From: Aspergillus flavus | Taxonomy: Eukaryota > Ascomycota > Eurotiomycetes > Eurotiales > Aspergillaceae | Reading direction: 5' to 3' | DNA: 64,000 nucleotides | Assembly (NCBI RefSeq): GCF_009017415.1 | Contig: NC_092410.1 | Span: 3,596,001-3,660,000, forward strand | Shown: positions 1 through 11,031 of the stretch, one piece after another | How positions within the stretch are numbered: position 1 is the first letter of the stretch | Layout: each line of letters opens with the position of its first letter | Notes under the pieces: model-generated | The model's input: only the letters and a program-made list of their open reading frames with translations | Database searches by the model: none | What the model was told of the DNA's origin: nothing | Translations under genes and position numbers: made by a program

Positions 1-1137
1 ACTAAAGGGATACATCGTGGGGCGGGTTCGATAGTGGCTATGCGCTTCTGGATCGGCATACAGCAGGTCATTGTGGGGACTCCTCCTGTTATTAGATATT
101 TCTATTACTCATGTTTATTCGGACTTCGTCCAGTTGCAGAATGAGATTCTGGCCACGTGAAGATCCACAGACTTGTCCATGCTAGATGAGCCCAAACGAT
201 TACGGAAAGGGCAGAGCAGACACAAAGGAAGCCTTGAAAGCACGTTTGATTACGAGTCTAGGATGTTTTGGGGGCCCTTCAATCTTACAAGCTAGTGTCG
301 AGACAGGCCCGTATAGGCTGTATGTGTCTTTCTGCGAGACACCATCACCATCATGGGTACGTGATCTAATGACATCTGGCTAGCTGCTCAGTTTGGTAGG
401 TGTAAAGAACAAGGGGATCTTATGACACCTCAGATTATTCAAAAAGGCTATATATACTTATATCACTAAAGGCTGAGAAACTTTCATTAGTGGTCGATCG
501 CTAGAATATAGATCTAAGTTGTCAATATATTTATCTAATGGCGGCGTCAGTATCACATTCGCGCAGTAATGCAACGACCGGAAAACAGAGAAGACTTCGA
601 TTTCTAATTTTATTTTGGAAGACAAATAAATAAACAAACAAATAACATCAATCTATTCTATGTGTCAATATTATGGTCTTCCTATGTCCTAAGTTCTTAC
701 AGTGAACCCTAATTGTTACACTACATCCTGGATTCAATAGATCAGCTGAATGAAATAGCTGAAGGTCCCAGCGCCATATGCAAATGTGGTTAACACTGCA
801 GGAGCTACTTCTTTACATACTTTATGAGTAGGACGAATGTGGAAACACTGAATGTCAATCATATTATACTTGAAAAGCCTGCCTCTAATACCCAACTGAA
901 CATGTTTTCCCTGCAACTTATACTGGTTTATTGAACATGACAAGCATGCCAAGTGGAATATTTCCTCTAGCAGCTTACTGATCTACAGCAGTGCTAAGAT
1001 CTACCGCCTGTTCTGGTGGTGTAATCTTCTTGCGTGAGTACTGCAACGGAAAAACTATCCATTTCAGTAATGACCGTTTTCAACCTGATATGCACGGTTG
1101 ACATTCCTTCTCCAGCTTACGAGAAATTAAAAGCCGA
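1..1137. other. Intergenic, no supported gene
   Basis: This is AT-rich DNA at the window edge. Only short open stretches occur (for example 186-383 on the plus strand and 734-952 on the minus strand); none has a recognisable motif or credible splice partners. It probably includes the 3' UTR of the transporter gene that ends at 1138. Confidence 0.5.
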
Positions 1138-2711
1138 TTAGACTCTCGCAAATATCTTTCTGTTCATCATCAGTCGAACAGACAAAAGCAAGCCCGCGCT
1201 CGCCAGGGTCAGCGATCCAGCATAAAAGATTGCGGGCCGAAACGCAGCAAGGCCGGCGTCTGTGCCGCCGTAAGCATCTAGCAGGTATCCAGCGATAGGC
1301 GACCCCTACTATAACATTAACTTTCATTGAACAGCGAAAGGTATGTAAGACATGTATGGGATCTTACCAGAAAATACCCAAAAGTCCAGGATGTCGACAA
1401 CATAGACATAATATTCGCGAGCTGCCCATCCCCAAACACCGCGCCGACGACGACAGGCATGAGACTGAAGAAACCACCGGAGCCCATTCCATTGATAATC
1501 GCGAAGAAAATAAGAAGTCCGAGAGAGGATGCGAACGGCCAGAGGGCCATTGCACTCACGCCGATAACAGTGAGCGAGAGGATCATGCTATTGACCGGGC
1601 CGAGGAAGATATCAGCCCCAAAGCCCATTCCGATACGACCGAGGGCAGAGGCAAAGTTCCATGCTGCGAGTATAGATGCAGCCACTCGGCTGGAGAAACC
1701 GATCGATGAGATGTAAAGTGGCAGTAGGAACGGAGGGACAAAGAGAGGGAAGGTTGCGATGGCACCCATGAGTAGCATGAGAATGAACCTTAGACTACGG
1801 AGGAGACGCCTGTGGTTGAACATTAGCGCAGAGAATACTGTCGGCCGGGCAGAGGTTCTACCATTGTATGCTCGACACGGCACGCGCGCTTCCTGAGGGC
1901 GCTTTGAGGAAGTAGGATGCTGGGATGCAAATACCCCATGCCATGCCTCCGAGTATTTTCAAAGCTCCCTCTAGCCCAGTCACGCTAATCAGCTCTTCTA
2001 GTGAAATCGCAATCACAGCAGAACCTAGCCCAGCACCGCCATAGACAAGACCAGTTGCTAGTCCTCGTTTCTTTTTGAACCATAGGGACGGCACTGTTGC
2101 CGCCGGCTGTGGACTTTATGTTAGAATATGACAGATATCATGCTTTACAAAAGGTATTTTATTACCAAGAAGAGCATCGCAGCTCCAATGCCAAAAAGAA
2201 GTCCCTGTGTGGCAAACATGGCAGGAACTGATTGCGTTGACCAGCCCGCAGTGAACTCTCCAAGACCCAGAAATATGCTCCCAATGAAGGCAGTGAATCT
2301 GTAGCCGATGCGCTTGATAATCCGAGCTACTATCATTCCCATGAGAGGAGACATGGCTGCCCCCAGGGACCCGATGAACGACAAGGTCGAGGCGCTAGCG
2401 AGATGCGCATCGGCAAGATGAAGTTGCACAATGCCATAGGAGTATACCAAACCAAGATACACAAAGAATATGGCTGATCCGGCTGCAACAACAGGCCAGC
2501 CTTCCTTTTTGTCCCATTCGTTGCTCAGTAAAACCTGGCCATGGGAATCTAGCTGTTCATTACGTCCAATGTCGCTGCTGACCCGTGACAACTCGTGGGA
2601 AATGCCATCCACGTTGCTGGAAGGACGGCGTATGGCGGCAGGCGGTCGTAGGCTCATTATATCTGTGACGTCTGTGTGTCCTGTGTTGAAGCTATGTCGC
2701 TGTGAAGACAC
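1138..2711 (-). CDS. MFS transporter, monocarboxylate (MCT) type
   Basis: Predicted plasma-membrane carrier of the fungal monocarboxylate-transporter branch of the major facilitator superfamily; the substrate cannot be told. Exons read on the minus strand are 2711-2166, 2106-1862, 1809-1368 and 1305-1138, giving 466 residues. Introns are 59, 52 and 62 nt with donors GTAATA, GTAGAA and GTAAGA. About 70 hydrophilic residues precede the first membrane segment (VVAAGSAIFFVYLGLVYSYG). The motif WFKKKRGLATGLVYGGAGLG is the usual loop after TM4 in this family. The second half starts LLRSLRFILMLLMGAIATFP and the last helices lie in exons 3 and 4. An in-frame TAG at 1860-1858 lies inside intron 2, so the gene appears intact. 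Family confidence is high; the 52-nt intron is inferred from the restored family sequence IQWRLLRSLRF. Confidence 0.87.
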
Positions 2712-3426
2712 CGAAAGCTTTGCATGGTGACAAAGGGACTGTGGAGAAGGACTAGAATAAAATCCTTCTGAGTCATAAATTTATTGGAAGTGGCTGATCC
2801 GTCGGAATCTAGGTTTTTCCTCTTCTCCTGTTTCGTTTATGCATAAGAAAAACCAAACGAATAACGCTCTAATTAGAGAAAAGTGATTAGTTCTTTATAC
2901 CCACTATGTATAATCCAGATTCAAGCCTCAACAACACTGCCCGACATCTCAAGCTATCACGGAAATAGTACAGTACTTCAACATCCGCATATACTGTGGA
3001 AACGAGTTGAATACACGCCCGATTACCTGATGGGGGGCGAACCATGACAACTCAAAGTCTTAGATGTGTATCCAAATGTATTCTATTTTATATCTGTCAA
3101 AGTGTGGGTACACTGTCTCTGAGATACTACGGATGGTTGGGGTGGGCCAGAGAAGCGGGGGCGGGGAAATGGGGATGTGGGCTTTTGTCAATAATATCTT
3201 CACAACGGAAACCTGCTAGTCCTCTATGGTAGACACTTTTCTAAGCCATTATTTCGGAGTTAGAGCTCGATATAAAAGAGTCACTTGTGCTCTGACTCTC
3301 AGACAAACCAAACAGCCCGGTACCAGCAGCAGTCGAGCAGTATACACCAGGATTATTATCCGAGAACCGGATAATATTACCTTAGCCTCTAATTTGAACA
3401 CTTTACACCTCCTAAAGAAGTGACAA
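2712..3426. other. Divergent intergenic region / promoter space
   Basis: The region lies between the divergently transcribed transporter and the small gene at 3427. No supported ORF is present. A TATAAA element sits at 3271-3276 on the plus strand. Confidence 0.5.
3271..3276 (+). promoter_or_regulatory. TATA box candidate
   Basis: A TATAAA match lies 156 nt upstream of the ATG at 3427, in the orientation of that gene. The spacing allows a 5' leader of about 120 nt. Only the match and its position support it. Confidence 0.4.
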
Positions 3427-3912
3427 ATGTCAGAATACTACGAAGTCTTCCTTATCAGGACCACACTCGCCATGCAAGATCCTGACCTCCCTGGACCAAG
3501 GTTTCATACTACCATTTTCGTGAAAACGGGGCCGAACGGTAACGGTACAATTCACGAAGTCACTGGCGATATCACCTCATCGGAGGGGATGTACTATACT
3601 CGAACTCCAAGTGAAGCCCCAGAGCTTTCCCCGGAGTTTCATACAAGCCAGAAGTTGGGCGTCACCCAAGCATGCAAACATCCTGGTGACTGGAAACGTG
3701 TTTTAGATGGTGTACCAACGCCGCCTCAGCAGAAAGCATTTAATGTGAAGACAATGAAGACGGAGCCGTTTAAGACGAAAGATCCATTGACTTTCTATGA
3801 ACCTGGTGAGCCTAGACGGCAATTGATGAAGTGTACTGAGTGGACGATGGAGAGGGCAATTCCTGCTCTAAAGGCGAATGGACTTATCATCGAGGGGTAC
3901 GGTGTTTTGTAG
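3427..3912 (+). CDS. Small conserved fungal protein, possibly DUF6540-like
   Basis: An intronless 161-residue ORF with no signal peptide or membrane segment. The layout is an N-terminal strand-rich part (YEVFLIRTTLAM, then FHTTIFVKTGPNGNGTIHEV), a central LGVTQAC segment, a PPQQKAFNVKT linker, and a C-terminal helix containing CTEWTMERAIPAL. This resembles small fungal proteins annotated as DUF6540, where a conserved W and C occur near the C-terminus; that assignment is from memory and tentative. No catalytic function can be stated. The ATG follows a TATA-containing leader and codon use looks coding throughout. The protein at 48489-48884 has a similar architecture. Confidence 0.72.
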   Translation: MSEYYEVFLIRTTLAMQDPDLPGPRFHTTIFVKTGPNGNGTIHEVTGDITSSEGMYYTRTPSEAPELSPEFHTSQKLGVTQACKHPGDWKRVLDGVPTPPQQKAFNVKTMKTEPFKTKDPLTFYEPGEPRRQLMKCTEWTMERAIPALKANGLIIEGYGVL

Positions 3913-4175
3913 AATGGAATCGGCGTTCTATTGTGCTACAGGCAGGCTTCTTGTGTCTATCAATAAATGATGATATATTTTAATAGTCGGCTATGACTTT
4001 ATTTACTTCTTATTGTTATCTTAACTTAGTTTAGGTCTTCCATCGATTCCATTCTAATGTGCTGCGTTGAAAGTGGCACTTGCGCATACAGTTTGCGTTT
4101 GAGCAGCTACACAAAGTAGACGAAGTGTAGCACTTTACTTTATATAGGAGATCATGGCAAATATGCTATATACTC

Positions 4176-4874
4176 TCACTCATGCCAACCATCCCCTGCA
4201 CCCAACATCCAGTTCACAGCAACGAGCTCCAGTCCATGCCTCTGCACCCACTCAGCAGCCTTAAACGACCTCCGAGCCGTGAACTCTTCACCCCCGACGT
4301 CTTCCTTCGAGAGCGATAGGTCGTGTGGCTCGCGAAACAGCAGAAACAAGTAGCGATGAGGTCGTGAACTAACGTACCATTATCTTGTAAGTACGTACAC
4401 AAATTAACAGTAGAAGTAAGAGAATCTTACTCATCCTTAGGCCCAGGGCCAAGATACTCGGTTAACGTCTGAACAGTCTCAGGTGCTCCCGACGGTTGCA
4501 ATCCGGAAACGACCCAATGCCGCCAGTAGGCGAATTTGGGGTCATCTGGGGTCGGTGCATCTGGGTCTATCAAGAGCAAGGTATATTTCTCTGGAGATTC
4601 AAGGTCCCTCTTTTGTACATTAACTATTAGCTGCCGGCGGGGAAATCCACATCAATGCTGTATGGTAACATACCTCGGCTGCAAAAGTGATTTTCGGAGC
4701 TGATTTACAATCACTGACTCTGAATAGATTTCCCAGAGAAACTGATTTCTCACCGAATGCTACCTGAAGCTCTGTTGTTGGGGTAAAGTCTTCGGGGATG
4801 AGGGGTGCGGAGCTGGGAAACAGCCCTGCTTGGCGCAGGGACGGGATCAAGTTCACCACTTGAGTTTCTGACAT
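4176..4874 (-). CDS. PEBP-family protein (phosphatidylethanolamine-binding / carboxypeptidase Y inhibitor-like)
   Basis: Three exons on the minus strand (4874-4674, 4609-4431, 4368-4176) give 190 residues. Introns are 64 nt (GTATGT donor) and 62 nt (GTAAGA donor). The ligand-binding signature is visible: YTLLLIDPDAPTPDDP, then YWRHWVVSGLQPSGAPE, then LTEYLGPGPKDDSRPHRYLF and LLFREP. In the family these segments form the anion-binding pocket (DPDxP and GxxxHR). The C-terminus (ARRSFKAAEWVQRHGLELVAVNWML) matches the usual last helix and strand. Length is normal for the family (about 180-220). Fungal members are linked to inhibition of serine carboxypeptidase and to lipid or GTPase signalling; the role here is not determined. 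No signal peptide, so cytosolic or vacuole-associated is likely. Confidence 0.9.
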
Positions 4875-6022
4875 TTGGTTACTTTTATAGGCTGCTACTA
4901 TGAGACAACAATACCTATAGAAGAGGGGGGGTGTAGTTGTATAAATAAGCGCGTTACTTTACGTCGCAGATGGTTGGGATGCAGACTCGGAATATCAGTG
5001 GTGGAAGAATCCCAGAGATTCCGTCTTGGCCCCTGGAGATCCAGTTAAATGTATGTACATTGGCCAACTCTGACAGATGCTGATTTCCCCTGGAGACGAG
5101 AGATAAGAAAGAAAAGACACTTCTCATTGACAGAGTTTGATGCCAATGGTGGATACCAGTGCCATCCGGAGCGCTTGGACGTCACCTACTACCAATTCGT
5201 TAATCCCCGCCTACATGACATAACCAATCCACTCAGTCATGAACGTAGTGTCTAGGAGCTTCCCTTTGCCGTTAAAAAGTATTTTCCCAGTGCTTAGAAA
5301 AGTGACCTAGGGATGCAAATTTAGTTGAAATGAGGAGGGCGTCATGAAGAGATTAGGAGGATTCTCACGGCAGTTTTGGGTCCTGTACCTGGAGCGGCTA
5401 TAAAAGACTGTATTTTAGTGGAAAGCTATTAGAATGAAATGAAAGTATGAGTAGTAGAGTATGGTATATAAGTCTAACATATGCGTTCGTCTATGGAGGA
5501 AAAAGCAGCGCTACGCCGGACAGATAATAGGAAGAGTAATCTTATAGATACTATTCGAATAGGGCCATCAATTCAATAAACTCTGCTTAGAATTGTTGGG
5601 TGGTAGGCAGGATTCCAGCTTCTCGAATGATATATCCAAGTGGCTCTGATCCCTTGATATTCATTATTAGTAAATATAGAATAAAATGACCTCTCCGTAA
5701 CAGAAATATTCATATCTAGATGCCCCTAAACCAAAAGAGTTGAATCCCTTCAGTTTTGATGATTCTGAGGAGTACGTCTTGGTTGCTAAGTACTAGAATT
5801 TGAAACCACAACTGAGCCTTCCATTGTACCATACCGTTCAGGACCTTGCAAGGTGCTTTTCCATGGAAAAGAATAGTATACTTTGTTGGGGATTGTAGTT
5901 CGATTGGAAAGCCGCATCCGCAGTAACAATCCTCTGTCTATACCTCAATTAGCCATTGATCAATCATGCTAATTGATGGACAGTAACTTATTCAGAAACT
6001 CTCGAAAAACAAGAATCACCCA
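4875..6022. other. Intergenic, no supported gene
   Basis: AT-rich sequence. An ORF of 68 codons at 5049-5255 (plus) has no recognisable motif and atypical composition, so it is not called. The rest shows many stops in all frames. Confidence 0.5.
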
Positions 6023-6553
6023 TCAATGTTTTCTTTTCTTGGGAGAGAATAACTTCTTCTCCAACCCACTCCAGCTTTCCCCTCCCAGGTGAAGTCCCTT
6101 TTCCTCAACCAGGTTTGCAAAATTTTTGTCCTTCTCTAACCGCTTCAAGTCGATATCCAATGCTTGTGCCATTATAGGAGCAAGATCATGGGCAGCACAG
6201 ATACGAAAGTCACCGCTTTCGGAACGTTTCTTGCTACGTCGATCGAGACGCTTATCAAGTTCCTCTTTAACGAACTGTGTGAATTCCTTGCCGTCGATCA
6301 TGGTCTTCTTTATTGTATCTGCTTCTTTCGGGGTGAAGTACGGTTCGCCGATGAAAGATGGATCAACGATCCTTTCGAGCCGTTTATTAGAAGCTGGTTT
6401 GTCAAAGCTCTTGAGGTCGGCAACTAAAACGTGTATTCGATACCAGAGGTTGGGAAAAGAGGAGGAGTCTTTGAGATCTGTCACGGTGAGACATGGGATG
6501 TTGGGGGTATCTTCGGTATTCATATTGTTCGGTGTGGATGACGATGGTGCCAT
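6023..6553 (-). CDS. Hypothetical charged protein, 176 aa
   Basis: An intronless ORF of 176 residues whose function I do not recognise. The N-terminus is Ser/Thr/Asn-rich and probably disordered. The middle (LWYRIHVLVADLKSF, then TPKEADTIKKTMIDGKEFTQ) looks helical. The C-terminus ends in a basic SPKKRKH tail that could act as a nuclear localisation signal; that is inference. There is no signal peptide or membrane segment. The antisense frame at 6126-6560 is open too, but the minus frame has the better start context and amphipathic composition. It may be lineage-specific. Confidence 0.6.
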   Translation of the reverse strand: MAPSSSTPNNMNTEDTPNIPCLTVTDLKDSSSFPNLWYRIHVLVADLKSFDKPASNKRLERIVDPSFIGEPYFTPKEADTIKKTMIDGKEFTQFVKEELDKRLDRRSKKRSESGDFRICAAHDLAPIMAQALDIDLKRLEKDKNFANLVEEKGLHLGGESWSGLEKKLFSPKKRKH

Positions 6554-7541
6554 AATGTAATGGATGGGAAGAAGAAGAAATGGGATTTTCTCGTTCTATT
6601 TTCTCGTTAGACTTCTATGAGCTTTTTAAAATGAGTATAGAAGGTAGACGAGGAGTACTTGGGAAGTTATTGGGGATTTATTGTAATAGGGGATAAGTCA
6701 GGGAGGAATGAATCATCGTAAGGTACCGTGACTATGGTAGCCTACTCGTCGATTGCTTCATTCGCTTGTCATCAAGACGTCGGTGGTCTTCTTACTTGAC
6801 AGTACCGTACCATCACTATTATCGGCAGAATATACGGTTAGAGTCACGGCCTTTGTATTGTGAGTCATGAATATCCAACCTTTACGATCAAGATAGTGAC
6901 CTTCTTCACCAATTAGAGCGGGATGGAGATGTGCTGGGAAGTACAGCGTTTGTTGCTATGGTCTCAGAGCTCAAATGCTGAAACGAGTCATAACAATGAC
7001 GGAAAACTCATATTTCGGGACGACTTGGTTTATCTGTTTGCTGCGTATGAAGAAAATCTCCTTGTTTCCGGTCCAGCCACTTTCACCCTTCAAAATGTAT
7101 ATCTACTGCTATTGCATATGCTGCTTCGTGTGTAGCCTTCATGTAAGATATAAATGAGTATACATCAGGGTACATGAGAGACAGAGCCTCCTAACAACTA
7201 TAGAAATAGATACATGATGCTCCTTAATACTAGCCGGTCGTGTAGTATTAGGTGCAAGACGTGCACGGAAAGCAATGTCAATGAACCGGTATACTTAGGG
7301 TTTACAATGGGGTATTTATGTATATGCATAGCTTATGTAAGGAGTACTACACTAATGCACGATATCAATATCCATATCAAGATCTATCAATTTCTATATA
7401 CGACAGCTTCCGCCCATAAATTACAAATCTATAAACCTTACAGGACCATTAACACCCGAACTCAACAACACAAAACTACCAAAACCTCAACCACCCACCA
7501 ACCAAAACCCGCCTTAATAAACAAAAGAAAAGAAAAGAAAA
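6554..7541. other. Divergent intergenic region
   Basis: Sequence between two divergent genes. The last 150 nt before 7542 are A/C-rich, as in many fungal leaders. Short ORFs at 6923-7135 and 7214-7792 are not supported; the latter is a shadow of the hydrolase leader and 5' end. Confidence 0.5.
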
Positions 7542-8345
7542 ATGCCCACGAAAACACCCACCCAAGCCGACTTCCCACCACACCTAAACATCTCAATCAC
7601 CGCCCCAAACACCACCACAACAAGCACACGCCCACCGCCCAACATCCTCCTCCTCCTGCACGGCATCGGCGACACCAGCGCCACATTCAGCACCTTCGGC
7701 CGCGCCCTCAACCTCCCCGAAACAACCGTCCTCACCCTCCAAGCACCAACACCCCTCCCATTCGACCTCCCCGGATTCCACTGGGGCGATGACATCTCCT
7801 TCGATTCCGCCACGGGGGCGCTGGACATGGATGCCGGGTTTGCGCGCGCAACGCGCACGATAGTCAACGAGGTGATTCGCGGGGTTCTCCTTCAGAAATG
7901 CGGGTATAAGTTGCGGGAGATTATGATTCTTGGGTTCGGGCAGGGGGGTATGGTAGGGCTTGTTTGTGCAAGAGAATTGGGGATACAGCCTAAGGTTCAG
8001 GATGTGGGTGATTCTGGTGCGAATGATGGTGCTGGGATTGGGGGAGATATGGCATTGTCAGGGGTTATTTCTATTGGGGCGCCGTATCCGATTTCGGGGA
8101 GTGTGGTGGGTGAGAAGAATCGGACGCCGGTGTTGCTGGTTGCTGGACGCGATTCGGAGGTCGTGAGTGATGGGGCGGTTAGGAGGACGAAGGGGGTTTT
8201 TGAATTTGTGGAGGTCGCGAGGTATGCTAGGAGGGGAGATGGGATGCCCAAGTCTAGGGAGGAGATGCTGCCTGTTATGAGGTTTTTGGCGCGCAGGTTG
8301 AGGAGTTGGCAAGGGGTTCCCGAGGGAAGTGTGGAGATTGCTTAG
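7542..8345 (+). CDS. Alpha/beta hydrolase-fold protein of the acyl-protein thioesterase/phospholipase group, probably inactive
   Basis: A single-exon gene of 267 residues with the layout of the carboxylesterase/APT (Abhydrolase_2) group: strand and oxyanion loop ILLLLHGIGDTSATF (residues 35-49), LQAPTPLPF, the GFHW motif, then the nucleophile elbow. The elbow reads LGFGQGG (130-136), so the nucleophilic serine of GFSQGG is glycine 133 (codon GGG at 7938-7940). An acid candidate exists in VAGRDSEVVSD, but no histidine occurs in the usual C-terminal position. The C-terminus GDGMPKSREEMLPVMRFLARRL recalls a fungal subfamily that I believe shares these changes. It is therefore probably a non-catalytic binding protein. 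The stretch from about 145 to 165 is Gly/Asp-rich and loop-like. Confidence 0.8.
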   Translation: MPTKTPTQADFPPHLNISITAPNTTTTSTRPPPNILLLLHGIGDTSATFSTFGRALNLPETTVLTLQAPTPLPFDLPGFHWGDDISFDSATGALDMDAGFARATRTIVNEVIRGVLLQKCGYKLREIMILGFGQGGMVGLVCARELGIQPKVQDVGDSGANDGAGIGGDMALSGVISIGAPYPISGSVVGEKNRTPVLLVAGRDSEVVSDGAVRRTKGVFEFVEVARYARRGDGMPKSREEMLPVMRFLARRLRSWQGVPEGSVEIA

Positions 8346-8527
8346 GGTTGTTTTGGGACTTGGAAGAGTGAATCTTATGCATGGTGTGTAGTGATGATGG
8401 GTGTAGACTGGTTCAGACGATGTTGTGGCGCTTTGGTGGTCTACTGGACTATGGATTGGTAGGGGTAACATGAGGCGATGGTAAGTATGGTACATTGCAT
8501 GATCTACACGGGTCTATGCGATGAAAC

Positions 8528-10491
8528 TCAGTCCACCTGCTCCAGGGCTTTTCTTGCCCGATCGATCGCCTTCCTGGCCTCAGTTTCGGCGACATCCTCG
8601 TTTCGTGGTCCACCTTCTTGCACGACGGCGTGCAGGTGCTCCTCCGTCTTAATCAATGCCGTCCGGCCCTCCTCCCGGACTTCGTCTTCAAAGAAAGTGC
8701 GGGCAGATTCCCACTTCTTTTGTTGCCGTCGTAGGGCGTAGATCAATCCAACTGCAACAATTGTGCCGGTCTCGTACACCGACGCTGTCGGAATGGAAAC
8801 ATATGTCAGTGCCGACAGAGCGGATGTCAAGGTAGTGGTTGACATGCTGAAAAGGACTAGCCTCTGCGCCATTGCCTGCAGGGAGGGCACCGTCGTCTCA
8901 AGTAGCCGGTTGCGACTCGTGGTTATCTGAGTCGGCCAGAGCTCATCGGATTCTGATTCACCATTCGTGGAGTCGTTGAGAAGCTGTTGCGCTGGTTGAG
9001 GGGCGTCCTTTAGTTGCATCCCAAGACCGGCCTGGTGGAATCTCCCCGCAGTCCAGATCACCTCTTTCTCTGCACGCGGCAGATAGTTCTTTTCCAAAAT
9101 CTCTGACGTGATCATGCCTACGTCGTCCACATGCCAGAACAGCTTCCACCAGGCAAGACCCTTCCATTTCTTTGTCGCGAATCCTTCTTCGAGTGAGCTG
9201 CGCAGTTCTATATGTCCCCTCTCCGCCCACTCGGTCACTGAACGGTCTAGGTTCTCCCGGACATCGTCTGAAATTGTGGCTGCCTTTTGATCCTGCGATA
9301 ATCTGTTCTCGTCGGCAGCAACTCCAGCCTCTGCGGCGTCAATCAGAGACGTAATAAGAGACTTGAGGGAGGGGTCGAGAGCCCCTTCCGTTGGCAACGA
9401 CGACAACCAATCTTGAACAGCCTGTACACCACTTCCATTCCAACCACGTTCATAGAGAGAGGCGTTTTGCACGGATTCGCGGAACTTCTCGAGGGCTTCG
9501 TCCGCTCGATCGATGTCTACGAATGCGATTCGGTCATTGCTTTTCTGTGGGGCGGTAACTGGCAAATCGACAGCCCCATAAACTGAGCTTGTTTCCTTCT
9601 TTAGGTCTGCCCGAGAGACTAAACCGTTATACGCAACCAATCCGTCCACTCCACGACCGCACACAACAGTTCTGTGGACTGGGTATCGTACGGCATTATG
9701 TCGGCCGGAATGTGAAGTCGGAATCGTCACTGTGGGGACGAGGAATGTATCTGCCGTGAAATGCGCATCCGATAACTCTGTCTCAGCACCTAAGGTAGAC
9801 ACTAGGATTTCAAGGTTGCCTTTCTTAAGGATAGGGGAGGGCACGGAGATAGTAGGGAGAAGGTTGTTCGGAATGGACTCTGATACTTCGCCGTATCTGT
9901 CGAGTGTCAGCAAAGCCTCCTCTCCTTGTCCCACACCGATACAATCCAAGCATACCGAATCAGCAAGCCCTGTGTAGGATCAGAGTCGTAGGCATCCAGT
10001 GCATCCTCCCAGCTCTCCCTTGTATTTAATGGATCGGCGAGTAACAAGCGCACAAGCTTCCGCGCGGCAGTCGCATCGTTAAGACCGAGAACTATTGATA
10101 TGTCAGCAAATATATCTGAGAGTACTGTTTGAGAAAGAAACCCACCAGCAACACGGATTATGGGTGTTTCACTCTCCAATCCGCGCAAAGCAAGCTGCAA
10201 TCGGCTGATATTCACCTGCTCCGTGGCCACACCTTGAATCTTATTCAGCGCCTCATATAGCTCCCTCAAGCGCGGTGGCACATGTCGGGCGTGAATCACA
10301 GACGATGTAGTGATGGGACGAGAGGAGAAAAGAGAGAGACGTTTAGCTTCTAGCCGGGGAGAAACGATGCCGTTCCGACGCGTGGACAGGGTCCGTCTCC
10401 GTGTTGCGCAGGACGGGCAGTAATATGCTGCAGCTTTCTCCCCAGCACGCGGCAAGCCCTTAGAGAGCGAGCCGCGCAGTTTAGGAGGCAT
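8528..10491 (-). CDS. mmc1: Mmc1-type mitochondrial inner-membrane protein
   Basis: Three exons on the minus strand (10491-10146, 10091-9956, 9896-8528) give 616 residues. Introns are 54 nt (GTGGGT donor) and 59 nt (GTATGC donor), both with a CTGAC-like branch site. I start at the ATG at 10491, which yields an Arg/Ser/Ala-rich mitochondrial-type presequence with a CPSC pair; the open frame extends further upstream but that part reads as leader. Two hydrophobic segments lie at about residues 517-549, followed by a charged C-terminal tail that looks coiled. The body (VLGLNDATAARKLVRLLLADPL, then a long helical region) matches my memory of the fungal Mmc1 family, reported as mitochondrial and dynamin-related in fold. 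No clear GTPase P-loop is visible here. The name is moderately sure; the mitochondrial location is inferred from the presequence. Confidence 0.75.
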
Positions 10492-11031
10492 TGATGGGTG
10501 GGAGAGGGTATTTGGCGGGAAGGTGGAGGGTATTAGTGGTATATGGATTTGGAAGGGCGGATAATTGGAGTTGGTGTTGAGTCTTGGCGGCCGCGGAGGC
10601 CCGTGACTGCCGATTCCCAGTATTACGACGAAACAATTCTTGATACACTCCAATGCTGCATACGGATGTTTTTATGACTAGACTAAAAAAAGAAAAACTG
10701 CCTACAGGTACCGCACAGTTATAAACAAAATAGGGGGGTGTCATGGTGTATCGATTCATCAACTCATGGAGCCAAGACGTCACGGACGCCTCGATAAATA
10801 CAACAATAGCCTGTCGCAGTTCCAATACTCAATGCAATAAAAGCCTGTCTCTTCGTGACAGACAGGGCATAATATTATGTAGCTGGGCCGTTCGCCAGAG
10901 GAAAAGCTCCTCGTTATATCGTCCGACTCAGAGGCGCTTTATACAGGTACGGATCAATATTTGCACACGAGAAAGACCGGTTGAGCAGGTGCAAAATCAG
11001 AGTAGAATGCTTTATGATAGTAATCCTATGC
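10492..11031. other. Spacer between two co-oriented genes
   Basis: This 540-nt spacer holds the 3' UTR of cnaA and the promoter of the downstream gene. An open frame on the plus strand from 10743 crosses into cnaA and is an antisense shadow. Confidence 0.5.

Noticed and set aside
1327..1716. Plus-strand ORFs opposite the MFS transporter
   Set aside because: They are antisense shadows with unlikely composition; the minus-strand reading has clear membrane helices.
1858..1863. Apparent in-frame TAG and frameshift in the MFS transporter
   Set aside because: A 52-nt intron (1810-1861) with GTAGAA donor and CTAAT branch site restores the expected family sequence IQWRLLRSLRF.
7214..7792. Plus-strand ORF of 192 codons over the hydrolase 5' end
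   Set aside because: It is Thr/Pro/His-rich from an A/C-rich leader read in the wrong frame.
9897..9955. Apparent frameshift between two long minus-strand frames in the Mmc1-type gene
   Set aside because: A normal 59-nt intron with a CTGAC branch site joins the frames.
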